Below, piece by piece: positions 53,469-62,724 of a stretch of 64,000 nt of DNA. The position numbers and the translations under genes were made by a program. The stretch is from DAOUKH01 sp965219875. GTDB taxonomy: Bacteria; Chloroflexota; Dehalococcoidia; SHYB01. The notes under the pieces were generated by a model. It searched no databases and was not told the origin of the DNA. It worked only from the letters and a program-made list of their open reading frames with translations. Every line of letters begins with the position of its first letter. The stretch's first letter is position 1. The stretch lies in NCBI GenBank assembly GCA_965219875.1, contig CBDCOW010000003.1, forward strand, positions 992,001 through 1,056,000, in the 5' to 3' direction.

Positions 53469-55597
53469 GCTTAACCATCGACATCGACATCGGCGGTACG
53501 TTCACCGACTGCGTGCTCGTCGGGCCGCGGGGCATCATGCGCAGCAAGACCCCCACGACGGCCTACGACCTGAGCGTCGGCTTCCGCCGCGGCATCGAAG
53601 ACCTCGCCCTGCAGGTCGACCTTTCCTCTGAAGAGCTGATCGAGCAGTCGAACGTCATCCGTTACTCGACGACGAGCGGACTTAACACGCTGCTGCAGCG
53701 CACCGGCCCCAAGCTGGGACTCATCACTACCACCGGCCACGAGCACGTCCTCATCATCGGACGGTCGCGGCAGTGGGCCGACGGCCTGCCCGTGCAGGAG
53801 CGGCGCCTGCTCCACAAGGCGATGAAGCCCGAGCCGCTGATCACGCTCGACATGACCGTCGGCATACGCGAGCGCATCGACATGAACGGGAACGTGATAG
53901 TCCCGATCGACCGCGAGGACGTCCGCCGGAAGGTGCAGCACCTCGTCGATCAGGGCGCGCAGGGCTTCATTGTCTCCCTGCTGTGGTCCTTCCGGAACCC
54001 CGAGCACGAGCGCACGGTGCGCGAGGTCATCGAGGAGGAGTACCCCGGCTACTACCTCGGCGCGATGCCGATCATCCTCTCCAGCGACGTGCAGCCCAAG
54101 CGCCATGAGTACCCTCGGACGAACGTCGCCGTGCTCAGCGGCTACCTCCACCGCGACATGAGCGAGCAGCTCTCCCTGCTCACCGAGCAACTGCGCGACT
54201 ACGGCTACCGCAAGCCGCTCTATCTGCTGAACAACATCGGCGGCGTCACCAAGGTCCCCCGCACCCGCGCCATCGACACCTTCGGCGCGGGCCCCGTTGC
54301 CGGCCTGATGGCCGGCGCCCACCTCTCGCGCATCTACGACCTGCCCCGCGTCCTCGTGACCGACATGGGCGGAACCAGCTTCGACTACGGCATGGTCATC
54401 GACGGCCAATGCCAGTCCTACGTCGATTGGCCCGTCATCGACCGCTGGGCCACCGAGAACACCATGCTCGAGGTGAGCTCCATCGGCGCGGGCGGCGGCT
54501 CGGTGGCGTGGGTCAACGAGGCCTTGGGCGGCAGATTCGAAGTCGGCCCCAAGAGCGCCGGATCGAACCCCGGCCCGGCCTGCTACGACCTCGGCGGCGA
54601 CGAGCCCACGGTCGCCGACGCCGACGTCGTCCTCGGCTTCCTCAACCCCGACAACTTCCTCGGCGGCAGAATGTCCCTTAACCGCGAGAAGGCGGTGCAG
54701 GCGATGGAGCACCTCGGCAAGCCCCTCGGGGCCTCGCCCGAGGAGGCGGCGGCGATGGTCAAGGAGATCATCGACGCGAAGATGGGCAACATCATCGTCA
54801 AGGAGATCTCGCTCAAGGGCCACGCCGCCGGCGACTTCGTCCTCTTCGCCTACGGCGGCGCGGGGCCGACGCATTGCGCCGGCTACAACGAGCTGCTCAA
54901 GGCGCCCAAGATCATGACCTTCCCCCACGCCAGCGTCTTCTGCGCGCTCGGCGGCGCGATCATGGACTTCCGGCAGCGCTACGAGGCGTCCCGCCAGGTG
55001 ACGATGTTCGACCCCGCGAACTCGGACCCCTATCTGGAAGACGTCGACGATTTCAACCGCGCCGTCGGCGCCCTCCGCTCCATAGCTATCCAGGACGTGC
55101 GCGGCGAGGGCTTCGAGCCGGAGCAGGCGGTCTTCGAGCTCGAAATGGACATGTCCTACGCCCGGCAGCACAACGTGATGCGGGTGCGCTCACCGGTCGT
55201 CACGCTGGAATCGGCGGACGACGTGCGCGCCATCTGCGACGCCTACACCCGGACCTACGTCAACCGCTACACGGAGGCGGCGCTGGAGCCGGGCTCGCCC
55301 ATCATCATTCACAACTTCTACCTCTTCGCCACCGCGCCGCTAGAGAAGCCGCGTCTGCCCACCTACCCGCCCGCCGGCGAGGATCCCGGCGCCGCGCATC
55401 TCGGCGAGCGCCAGGTCTACTGGCCCGACGCCAAGGGCCGACTGGCGACGAGCATCTACGACGCCGACCGGCTCGCACCGGGGAACCTGGTGCGCGGCCC
55501 TGCCATCGTCGAGGCGCCGGACACCACCGTCGTCATCCCCCACGAGATGACCTACAGCCTCGACGAATATCTCACCGGAATCCTGGAGCAGCGCTAA
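53465..55597 (+). CDS. Hydantoinase A/acetone carboxylase beta-type ATPase subunit 2
   Basis: 710 residues from GTG 53465. It repeats the HyuA layout: TIDIDIGGTFTDCVLVGPRG, YSTTSGLNTLLQRTGPKLG, the second phosphate loop VLVTDMGGTSFDYGMV near 296 and FAYGGAGPTHCAGYNELL near 460. It differs clearly from the first HyuA-type protein, so two different ATPase subunits take part, as in ATP-dependent acetophenone carboxylase, which spends two ATP per turnover. The next gene starts 5 nt after its stop. Confidence 0.93.
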   Translation: MSLTIDIDIGGTFTDCVLVGPRGIMRSKTPTTAYDLSVGFRRGIEDLALQVDLSSEELIEQSNVIRYSTTSGLNTLLQRTGPKLGLITTTGHEHVLIIGRSRQWADGLPVQERRLLHKAMKPEPLITLDMTVGIRERIDMNGNVIVPIDREDVRRKVQHLVDQGAQGFIVSLLWSFRNPEHERTVREVIEEEYPGYYLGAMPIILSSDVQPKRHEYPRTNVAVLSGYLHRDMSEQLSLLTEQLRDYGYRKPLYLLNNIGGVTKVPRTRAIDTFGAGPVAGLMAGAHLSRIYDLPRVLVTDMGGTSFDYGMVIDGQCQSYVDWPVIDRWATENTMLEVSSIGAGGGSVAWVNEALGGRFEVGPKSAGSNPGPACYDLGGDEPTVADADVVLGFLNPDNFLGGRMSLNREKAVQAMEHLGKPLGASPEEAAAMVKEIIDAKMGNIIVKEISLKGHAAGDFVLFAYGGAGPTHCAGYNELLKAPKIMTFPHASVFCALGGAIMDFRQRYEASRQVTMFDPANSDPYLEDVDDFNRAVGALRSIAIQDVRGEGFEPEQAVFELEMDMSYARQHNVMRVRSPVVTLESADDVRAICDAYTRTYVNRYTEAALEPGSPIIIHNFYLFATAPLEKPRLPTYPPAGEDPGAAHLGERQVYWPDAKGRLATSIYDADRLAPGNLVRGPAIVEAPDTTVVIPHEMTYSLDEYLTGILEQR

Positions 55598-55602
55598 CAG
55601 CC

Positions 55603-57666
55603 ATGCCGGTAGACCGCGACGTCCTCGACCAAATCGGACTCGAACCCGCCACCCAAGCGGAGCTTGACGCCGCCGCCGCCATCTCCCCGAGCGAGTTCTC
55701 CGTCTATATGACGCGCATGGAACTGCTCTGCGAGGAGATGAAGCAGAACCTCGTCAACATGGGCTTCGCCCCGCACCTTGAGCTTTCCGACTGCATCGTG
55801 CCGATCTTCTCGGCGAAGGGCGACCTCGTGCTCGGCTCCGGCGGCACCTATCTTCACGCCGCGACGGGCGCCATCCCCGTCAAGTACATGCTCAAGCACT
55901 TCGCCGACGACCCCTCCGTGGGGATTCGAGACGGCGACCTCTTCCTCTGCAACGAGCCGATCTACGGCGGTATTCACCTTCCCGACTTCATCACCTTCAT
56001 TCCCATCTTCTTCGAAGGCGAGATCATCGCGTGGGGCGCGGCCTGCAACCACGAGCCCGAGGTCGGCGGCGGCGAGCCGGGAGGCTACACGCCGGCGGCG
56101 CGGTCGAGGTTCGAGGAAGGGCTCCACGTGACGCCGGTGAAGATCGCCGAGAACTTCACCCTCAAGAACGACGTCGCGGAGATGATGGCCTTCATGGTCC
56201 GGGACGAGCGCATGTTCATGGGCGACATGCGCGCCCGCATGGCCACGTGCATGAAGCTGCGCGAGCGCATCATCGAGCTGTGCGAAGAGAAGGGCAAGGA
56301 CTTCGTCGTCGGGCTCATCCGCAAGGTGCTCGACACGGTTTCCGACTCCGCCAAGGAGCGCGTCCGCTCCATGAACGACGGCGTCTACCGCACCGCCTAC
56401 TTCTTCGACACCATCGGCGGCATCGAGCACGCCCTCAACGTGGCGCACATCGCGATCGAGAAGAAGGACGACACCATCACCGTCGACTTGACCGGCACGT
56501 CGCCGCCCACGGGCACGGCGATGAACGCGAAGCCCCACATGGTCAGGGCCCTGCTCGCGGCGGACCTGATGCAGTACTTCTTTTCCGACCTGCCGGTCAG
56601 CGCCGCCGTCCTCCAGCCGCTGAAAATCATCGCGCCGGAGAACACCTGGGCCAACCCGCCCGACGAGGACGCGATCTCCACCAATCTCCGCCTCCTCGGT
56701 CCGGTCACCAACTACATGCACACCTGCTTCGTGAAGATGATGTTCGATAGCCCCTACCGCGACTACATCATCACCCCCATCGGCACCGGGGGCGGCCAGG
56801 GCCACTTCCAGGCCGGCGGACGCGACCAGTACGGGCGCGTCTTCGGCTACACCCGCATCGAGGTCTCCAACGCCTCGGGCAACGGCGCCACCGTGGAGCG
56901 CGACGGCATGGACGCCGGCGTCTTCTGGTACGCCGGCTTCGGTGACTCCCGCGACATCGAGTGGGTCGAGACCCGCTACCCCTACCTCGCGCTCTTCCGG
57001 ACCCTCATGACCGACCAGGCCGGCTACGGCAAGTACCGCGGCGGCGACGGCGTGGGCATCACCTACATCGTCCACGGCGCTTCCTCGCCGCTCCGCATCA
57101 TCCACGCCAACAGCATGACCCAGTTCTCGGCGGAGCCCGGCATCATGGGCGGCTACGCCGGCGGCAACGCACCGTTCCTCGAAATCCGGGGGACGCCGTG
57201 GCGCGAGCTCTTCCACGACCCCAGCGTCACGTTGCCGCGCACCTTCCACGACATGCTCGACGCCCAAGACCTAATCCCCTCGTACCCCACCCAGATCAGC
57301 TTCACCGAGCTGTTCGCCAACGGCGACGCCGTCGGCTCCGTGGGGCACTCCGCCGGCGGCTACGGCGACCCTCTCGAACGGGACCTCGAGGCCGTCGCGA
57401 TCGACGTCAAGCAGGGCATCTGCTCCGAGTGGACGGCGCGGCAGGTCTATCACGTCGCCTTCGACGAGGTCACCGGCTTGGTGGACGAGAAGAAGACCGC
57501 CCGCCTGCGCGCCGCCGAGCGCGCCGCCCGCCTGAAGCGCGGCAAGCCTTACCACGAGTTCCTGAAGGGCTGGGAGAAAAAGCAGCCGCCCCAGGAATAC
57601 ATGCACCGGTACGGCCCCTGGCCGTGGGCCGTGACCGGCGCCCCGCCCGCCGACGGCGCCCCGTAG
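55603..57666 (+). CDS. Hydantoinase B/acetone carboxylase alpha-type subunit
   Basis: 687 residues from ATG 55603. HyuB marks: FAPHLELSDCIVPIFSAKGD near 55, DGDLFLCNEPIYGGIHLPDF near 112, an AACNHEPEVGGGEPGGY metal-site-like stretch near 148, and GQGHFQAGGRDQYGRVFGY near 395. HyuB-type subunits carry the reaction centre; in acetone carboxylase this one binds manganese. With the three genes before it this makes a complete core of an acetophenone/acetone carboxylase-like enzyme. The closing region ends in a Pro-rich tail. Confidence 0.93.
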   Translation: MPVDRDVLDQIGLEPATQAELDAAAAISPSEFSVYMTRMELLCEEMKQNLVNMGFAPHLELSDCIVPIFSAKGDLVLGSGGTYLHAATGAIPVKYMLKHFADDPSVGIRDGDLFLCNEPIYGGIHLPDFITFIPIFFEGEIIAWGAACNHEPEVGGGEPGGYTPAARSRFEEGLHVTPVKIAENFTLKNDVAEMMAFMVRDERMFMGDMRARMATCMKLRERIIELCEEKGKDFVVGLIRKVLDTVSDSAKERVRSMNDGVYRTAYFFDTIGGIEHALNVAHIAIEKKDDTITVDLTGTSPPTGTAMNAKPHMVRALLAADLMQYFFSDLPVSAAVLQPLKIIAPENTWANPPDEDAISTNLRLLGPVTNYMHTCFVKMMFDSPYRDYIITPIGTGGGQGHFQAGGRDQYGRVFGYTRIEVSNASGNGATVERDGMDAGVFWYAGFGDSRDIEWVETRYPYLALFRTLMTDQAGYGKYRGGDGVGITYIVHGASSPLRIIHANSMTQFSAEPGIMGGYAGGNAPFLEIRGTPWRELFHDPSVTLPRTFHDMLDAQDLIPSYPTQISFTELFANGDAVGSVGHSAGGYGDPLERDLEAVAIDVKQGICSEWTARQVYHVAFDEVTGLVDEKKTARLRAAERAARLKRGKPYHEFLKGWEKKQPPQEYMHRYGPWPWAVTGAPPADGAP

Positions 57667-57668
57667 CC

Positions 57669-58616
57669 GTGCCCACGTCCCGCGAGCGGTTCCGCGCCGT
57701 GTTCGACGGCAAAGCCGACCGCCCCCCGTTCATCCCGCTCATGGCCGCCGCCGCGGCGCGCCTGATGCAAGCGCCGCTCCGCGACGCCTACGGCTACCCG
57801 GCGGTTATGGCGAAGACGCTGCGGGACTGCCAAGCCCTCTTCGGCTACGACGCCGTCGTCGTCTTCCCCGACCTCACGCTCGGCGCGGAGGCCCTGGGCT
57901 GCACACTGGAGTGGCCTGACGACGGCCCGCCGGTCGTCGCCCAAAGCCTCGCCTCGTTCGAGGCGCTCGACGCGCTGACCGTGGGGAGCATGGCCGCCGG
58001 CGGACGGATGCCGGCGGCGCTCGACGCGGCCGGCCAGCTTGTCGAGACCATTGGGCGCGGATGCGCGGTCCTCGGCGCGGTCACCGGCCCCGTTACCCTG
58101 GCCCGGCTCGCCTTCTCATCGCCGTCTTTTCTCGAAGGAGCGGACGGCACCCGCGCCATTGAGCGGCTCGCCGCGGAAAGCCTGACCGTGGCACGGGCCT
58201 TCTTCGAGCGGCGCGTCGACGGCGTGGTCGTGCTCGAGCCCGATTTGGCCGAAGCGCCGCCCGCCGTCCACGACGCATTCACCAAGGCCTTCCGCACCAT
58301 CCACAACCTGGCACAGTTCTACGACGGCCGCCTACTCCTCGCGGCGCGCGGCCCCGCGCCCATCGCCGCATCCCTCGACGCCGACGGCCTGAGCCTCGGC
58401 GGCTTGGACTTGGGGACACAGGTCGCGGGGGCGAAGCGCGGGCAGGCGCGTGGCGCCCTTATCTCAGCCGACGCGTGGAGCGACAACCTCGAAGAGACCG
58501 TCCGCACCATCGCCGACGATGCCGACGGCAGCCTCTACCTCACCACCGACGGCGAGGTCCCCCACGACACCCCCGCCGACAGCCTCCACGACGTCATGGA
58601 CGCCCTCGAAGGGTGA
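57669..58616 (+). CDS. Uroporphyrinogen decarboxylase/MtaA-fold protein
   Basis: 315 residues from GTG 57669, 2 nt after the HyuB-type stop, so it belongs to the carboxylase operon. It begins RERFRAVFDGKADRPPFIPL, a usual start for the URO-D/MtaA superfamily, with YDAVVVFPDLTLGAEALGC near 60 and GAVTGPVTLARLAFSS near 140. The His-x-Cys zinc site of corrinoid methyltransferases is not visible, so methyl transfer is not supported. Its role with the carboxylase is unknown. Acetophenone carboxylase also needs a fifth protein of about 34 kDa; whether this is its counterpart I cannot say. Confidence 0.8.
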   Translation: MPTSRERFRAVFDGKADRPPFIPLMAAAAARLMQAPLRDAYGYPAVMAKTLRDCQALFGYDAVVVFPDLTLGAEALGCTLEWPDDGPPVVAQSLASFEALDALTVGSMAAGGRMPAALDAAGQLVETIGRGCAVLGAVTGPVTLARLAFSSPSFLEGADGTRAIERLAAESLTVARAFFERRVDGVVVLEPDLAEAPPAVHDAFTKAFRTIHNLAQFYDGRLLLAARGPAPIAASLDADGLSLGGLDLGTQVAGAKRGQARGALISADAWSDNLEETVRTIADDADGSLYLTTDGEVPHDTPADSLHDVMDALEG

Positions 58617-58657
58617 CCACCGCCGGATGTATCGCTATATGAAACCTCGCCGGAGCC

Positions 58658-58719
58658 TCCCGTCGGGGCGCTCCTCGTGGGCGCCCTCTCCTCCGGCCCC
58701 CTCTCCCGCCGGGAGAGGG
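58658..58719 (+). repeat. Partial dispersed repeat with hairpin after the carboxylase operon
   Basis: TCCCGTCGGGGCG... to GGGCGCCCT (58658-58688) matches the right part of the block at 46517-46579. It is followed by a perfect 9-bp stem (58699-58707 with 58711-58719) with a 3-nt loop. No U tract follows, so it may slow transcription but is not a classical terminator. Confidence 0.6.
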
Positions 58720-58790
58720 TTGGGGTGAGGGCGGGGGGTGGCGGGGCGCGCCAAGGTAGACGAAGCGCGCCCATTCATGAAAGCCAGCTA

Positions 58791-59294
58791 GTGGATGCTG
58801 TTCTGGTGAAAAACGCCGATCGGATGATGACGATCGCCAACCTGTTGGAGGATGGCGTCGAGCTAGGTTTCGCAGATGGGCGAAGGGGCCTCGTCCCCTT
58901 CGCCGACATTCCCGAGATCAAGGAACGCGCGGGCTTGGCCGGCCTTGAGTTGCCCAACCCCTACGAGATGGTCCTCACAACGGCCCAAGGCGAGCGCATC
59001 GAGATTCCCTGGGACTTCGCCCGCCACTACTGTGACGAGTCCTACAGGCCAACCGTCGAGGCGCTCGCCATGCGGGGAAGACAGACGCTTGGCGAACGCA
59101 TCCGCCATTTCAGGGAGACAGCCGAGCTAACTCAGGATGCCCTTGCCCGCTCAGCGGCTATCGGACGGGTCACTCTCGTTCGGATCGAGCATGGGGAACA
59201 GTCCCCTAGATTCAAGACGCTGACCGCAATCGCCCAAGCCCTAGGACGACCCGTCCAAGACTTGCTCTTAGAAGAAGGTCTCCATGTCCGTTAG
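58791..59294 (+). CDS. DUF2442 plus XRE-type helix-turn-helix protein
   Basis: About 167 residues from GTG 58791 (a GTG at 58806 is also possible; the longer frame begins in a repeat). Residues 15-85 match DUF2442 (GVELGFADGRRGLVPFADIP, PYEMVLTTAQGERIEIPWDF). Residues 100-160 are an HTH (LGERIRHFRETAELTQDALA then RVTLVRIEHGEQSPRFKTL). Such fusions resemble antitoxin-type repressors; no toxin gene is next to it. The HAD gene begins 11 nt before its stop, so the two are coupled. GC is lower than in the carboxylase operon. Confidence 0.8.
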   Translation: MDAVLVKNADRMMTIANLLEDGVELGFADGRRGLVPFADIPEIKERAGLAGLELPNPYEMVLTTAQGERIEIPWDFARHYCDESYRPTVEALAMRGRQTLGERIRHFRETAELTQDALARSAAIGRVTLVRIEHGEQSPRFKTLTAIAQALGRPVQDLLLEEGLHVR

Positions 59295-59928
59295 TCAAAC
59301 CCTCATCGTGTTTGACCATGACGGCACATTGGTGGACTCTTCTAGGATTCTCTATCAGGCCTACCGGCATGTAGCGGAGGTGTATGGACTACCAACACCC
59401 CTCTACTCGGACGTGACTAGTTCCATCGGTTGCGATGATCAGTTCACCCTTCTTTTCGGATCCAATAGACCTGAGTACGTCGACACATTCCTCGACTTCT
59501 ATTACGCCCACCATCTCAGCTTAGTAAGACCGTTCGATGGAATTGCCACCCTTCTCAATGATCTCCGCAAAGGAGGATACAAGTTGGGTGTGGTGTCAAA
59601 TAAATTGAGGAAGGCAGGGTTGGCCGAGTTGCGTGAGTGCGGCTTGTCATCCTATTTCGACAAGACCATTTACAGAGAAGATGTGGACCGAGGAAAGCCG
59701 GATCCGGAGGGAATTCACCTGCTTCACGAGCAACTCGGTGTCCAGCCTCCAAACGTTGTACTCGTAGGGGACACGGAGGTCGACGTGCAGTGCGCTAAGA
59801 ACGCAGGCATCAGAAGCATCGCTGCTCTCTGGGGCTATGGCGACAAGTTGCGGCTCGCCTCTCTGCGCCCTGACGCGTCAAGTCGCTCGCCTGCTGATGT
59901 CAGCAGAGCCTTGGCGGCACTGTTCTAG
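59284..59928 (+). CDS. HAD-family phosphatase (phosphoglycolate phosphatase-like)
   Basis: 214 residues. HAD motif I is VFDHDGTLVDSS (residues 8-19), motif II VVSNK near 101, the motif III Lys in RGKPDPEG, and motif IV LVGDTEVDVQCAKNAG near 160. The cap is the small helical type inserted after motif I. It hydrolyses a small phosphoester; substrate unknown. Codon use is markedly AT-richer than in the adjacent operons, which suggests recent transfer together with the DUF2442-HTH gene. It converges on the M24 peptidase gene. Confidence 0.92.
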   Translation: MSVSQTLIVFDHDGTLVDSSRILYQAYRHVAEVYGLPTPLYSDVTSSIGCDDQFTLLFGSNRPEYVDTFLDFYYAHHLSLVRPFDGIATLLNDLRKGGYKLGVVSNKLRKAGLAELRECGLSSYFDKTIYREDVDRGKPDPEGIHLLHEQLGVQPPNVVLVGDTEVDVQCAKNAGIRSIAALWGYGDKLRLASLRPDASSRSPADVSRALAALF

Positions 59929-59963
59929 GCGCTCACCTAGCCAACCGAGAGCGTAGACCGCGC

Positions 59964-61175
59964 CTACACGATCATGATGTCGCGGGTGAGGGTGCCCGAC
60001 AGGTCGACCGGGGCGTCCTTCTTGATGAGATAGGTGTCTTCGAGCTGCATGCCGCCGAAGCCCATCTCGAAGAAGGGCGACTCGAAGTTGATCGTCATGT
60101 CCTCTTCGAGGGTGAAGTCGCCGTGGGGGTACCAGCACCACTGCTCGTAGAGCTCGAGGCCGATCACGTGGAACATGCAGAGGCCCTTGCCGGTGACGTA
60201 GTCCGGGCAGCCGTTCTTCTGGATTGCCTCGACGGCGATGCGGCAGACCTCCGAGGCGCTGGCGCCGGGGCGCATGGCCTCCATCGCCGCCTCGCGGCCC
60301 ACGAGCATGGCCTGGTAGTACTGCTTGGCCTTGGCACTCGGCTCCCCAATTGAGCATGTCCGGCCCAGGTCGGTCCAGTAGCGCTCATACGTCCCCTCGA
60401 AGTCGAAGCGAATGAGGTCGCCGGGCTGAATCTGGTAGCTCTCGTAGTCCTGGCGCTGGAAGAGGGCCATGCCCATCCTCCCCACGCCGCTGATGCGCGA
60501 GGGCACGCTCCGCATCGCGTTCTCCTTGGCCAGGCGAATGTCGTGTTGGATGAGCGCCTCGTTGAACGGCGCACCCTCTCGCAGGGCGATCACCACGTCC
60601 TCGATGCCGCGGAGGTTTGCCTCGTTCGCCTTGCGGATGATCTCGATCTCGTGCGCCGACTTCACCGAGCGGATGTGGCGGAAGGTCTGAATCACGTCCA
60701 CGTAGCTGCCCGTGAAGGCGCCCGTGCGTTCGAGCTGCTGCGCCACACGCACGTCGTCGAAGCCCAAGTAGGCGTTGGTGAGGCCCAAGTCGGAGATCGT
60801 GTCGCCCAACGCCTCCATCCGGTCTTCGTAGTTCTTCTTGCGGCCCTCCTCGAACGCGGCGAGGTAGCGCTCTTCCGCGGGCATCGGCTTGTAGTCGGAG
60901 GTCGGCGGCACGGGCTCGACCTCGCGCCCCACCGTCCGCAGCGCCGGCTTGAAGTCGGGGTCGCGCCACACGAAGGGCAGCTCGTGATTAGCGATGATCA
61001 GTGTGATTTCGCCCGCCTCGTCGCTGGGGACGATGGCGAACGGCCCGCCGCCCCACAGGTGTGCGTCAGAGCCCCAGCCCGCCGCGTAGTTGAAGTTCGG
61101 CCCCCCGCTCAGGACGGCGGCTTCGACGCCGAGCTCCTGTAGGTGGCTGGCGGTGCGCTCTCGGTTTATCAGCAT
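59964..61175 (-). CDS. M24 family metallopeptidase (Xaa-Pro dipeptidase/creatinase-like)
   Basis: 403 residues, ATG 61175 with AGGAGG 5 nt upstream. The N-terminal creatinase domain is about 1-165 and the pita-bread domain follows. Metal ligands can be placed: two Asp in RFDFEGTYERYWTDLGR, His in FHVIGLELYE, Glu in MTINFESPFFE and Glu in MQLEDTYLI. The family cleaves Xaa-Pro dipeptides or acts on creatine-like amidines. With two peptide-type importers in the window, a role in peptide use is reasonable. The triple-RidA gene lies 34 nt upstream on the same strand. Confidence 0.92.
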   Translation of the reverse strand: MLINRERTASHLQELGVEAAVLSGGPNFNYAAGWGSDAHLWGGGPFAIVPSDEAGEITLIIANHELPFVWRDPDFKPALRTVGREVEPVPPTSDYKPMPAEERYLAAFEEGRKKNYEDRMEALGDTISDLGLTNAYLGFDDVRVAQQLERTGAFTGSYVDVIQTFRHIRSVKSAHEIEIIRKANEANLRGIEDVVIALREGAPFNEALIQHDIRLAKENAMRSVPSRISGVGRMGMALFQRQDYESYQIQPGDLIRFDFEGTYERYWTDLGRTCSIGEPSAKAKQYYQAMLVGREAAMEAMRPGASASEVCRIAVEAIQKNGCPDYVTGKGLCMFHVIGLELYEQWCWYPHGDFTLEEDMTINFESPFFEMGFGGMQLEDTYLIKKDAPVDLSGTLTRDIMIV

Positions 61176-61209
61176 GGTTTCCTCCTGTACGGACTTATGC
61201 GGGCGCGGG

Positions 61210-62619
61210 CTATGAGGGAATCGCGACGACGTCGATTTCCAGTTGCAATTCTGGGTAGGGACCGATCTCGTCGGCCCCGATCACCGTCGTCGGCGGTATC
61301 TTGCCGTCGTAGATGACCCTAGCGACGCGCTCCAGGGCGGCGAGCTTCGATACGTCGACCAGGTAGAGCACCTGATGCACCACCCTCGATATATCCGATC
61401 CCGCCTCTTTCAGCAGCCTCTGGTAGGTGCGGTAGATGTGCCATGCCTGGCACATCATCGTTTCCGATTCAGGGTCGTCGTAGTGCGCCAGGCCCATGAG
61501 CTTGCCGTGGTCGCGCAGTTGGTCGAACGTCACGATGGGGAAGTTTGCCTGGTCGCGCCCCGAGTAGCCGGTGAGGAAGATGAGCGGCCCTGCCTGCTGC
61601 GTCATCGGGATCGGCCCGCTGACGATCTCGGGGTAGGTCTTGCCGACCTTCTCCCACTCGCCGCCGGGGACGACGGCCACCGAGTCCATCACCCCCATCG
61701 CGTCGGGGTCGCCGCTCAGACGCCCCGCGCCCATGGTGAAGCCGGTGATCGTGGGCGCCGTTCCCGGGTCCGGGTTGTCGAACGCGTAGAGCGGTACGAA
61801 GACGCCGACGTCCACCATCCCCACGCTGGTGCAGAGGTTGTAGCGCAGCATGTCGGTCAACGACGCGCCCTGGCTCTCAAGCAGCCGCTTTGAGTTGGAG
61901 CGGACCAACGCCATCTGCGCCTTGAATGCTTCGAGCGACACGTCGATGTGGTAGCTGCCGCTCGTCAGGAACGCGGACCCTTCGTCGTTCACTTCGGCGA
62001 GCCGGGTGGGCACTCGGCCCGTCTCCGGGTCCACGCCGTAGAGCCCGGAGGTGAAGAGCAGGTCGCCGACGCGGACCCCCTGCGGGTACGGAGGGCAGAC
62101 CTTTTCGAGTCCAGGCACGTGCACCGCGGTAGTGGTCAGGCCGCCTTCCTCCGGCACGATCGCGACGACCTCGACGATGATGCGGTAGTCGTCGTGGTAG
62201 CCGTTGTCGGTCATGCGAGCGATGGTCGTCGCCGGCTTCTCGCCGGGGAAGAAGGACTGCATCACCCGCTCGGCGTTGCGGATGTCGCGCCAGTCGGTGA
62301 GGTACAGCCGCTGCCGGACGACGTGTTCGAGCGACGAGCCCTGCGATTCCAGGATGTGCGACAGGTTCTGGTAGACCTGCCACGTCTGGGCGTTGATCGG
62401 GCCCTCGCGCCCGTCGCCGTGGACGCCCCACGACCGGAGCCCCTCGATCGCGTCCTCGGGGAGATCGGGGAGCTTCCGGATGACCTTGCCTGTCTCCGGG
62501 TTCCGGGGCGTCTGCCCCGAGAGAAAGAGAAACTGCCCGGCTCGGGTCCCGGTAGGGGCTGCGCCCAAACTCTCAAGCTCGGCGGGGAACCAGAAGTCTT
62601 GACGGTCCAAGATACGCAC
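61210..62619 (-). CDS. Three RidA domains fused in one chain
   Basis: 469 residues from GTG 62619. Three RidA-like domains can be read in order: domain 1 (about 15-155) with TRAGQFLFLSGQTPRNPETG and YRIIVEVVAIVP; domain 2 (about 170-310) with GVRVGDLLFTSGLYGVDPET and MDSVAVVPG; domain 3 (about 320-469) with QAGPLIFLTGYSGRD and LQLEIDVVAIPS. None keeps the Arg of imine deaminases: domains 1 and 3 have PATT and PPTT at the site. RidA is normally a homotrimer of 130-residue chains, so this looks like a single-chain trimer. It is upstream of the M24 peptidase gene. Confidence 0.85.
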   Translation of the reverse strand: MRILDRQDFWFPAELESLGAAPTGTRAGQFLFLSGQTPRNPETGKVIRKLPDLPEDAIEGLRSWGVHGDGREGPINAQTWQVYQNLSHILESQGSSLEHVVRQRLYLTDWRDIRNAERVMQSFFPGEKPATTIARMTDNGYHDDYRIIVEVVAIVPEEGGLTTTAVHVPGLEKVCPPYPQGVRVGDLLFTSGLYGVDPETGRVPTRLAEVNDEGSAFLTSGSYHIDVSLEAFKAQMALVRSNSKRLLESQGASLTDMLRYNLCTSVGMVDVGVFVPLYAFDNPDPGTAPTITGFTMGAGRLSGDPDAMGVMDSVAVVPGGEWEKVGKTYPEIVSGPIPMTQQAGPLIFLTGYSGRDQANFPIVTFDQLRDHGKLMGLAHYDDPESETMMCQAWHIYRTYQRLLKEAGSDISRVVHQVLYLVDVSKLAALERVARVIYDGKIPPTTVIGADEIGPYPELQLEIDVVAIPS

Positions 62620-62724
62620 CTCGATGTCAGATGACGGCGCGGCCCTCCGGCTCCTCGGCCCAAGGCGGCGTCCGACGGGAGGATAACATACCGGCTCCAG
62701 CCTCAGGGCGGGTGGCGCCGCGGA

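Noticed and set aside
53471..55171. Long open frames on the minus strand opposite the carboxylase subunit genes (also at 55594-57267 and 44928-46490).
   Set aside because: They are antisense shadows typical of high-GC DNA: no family resemblance, Val/Gly/Asp-rich translations, and full overlap with well supported genes.
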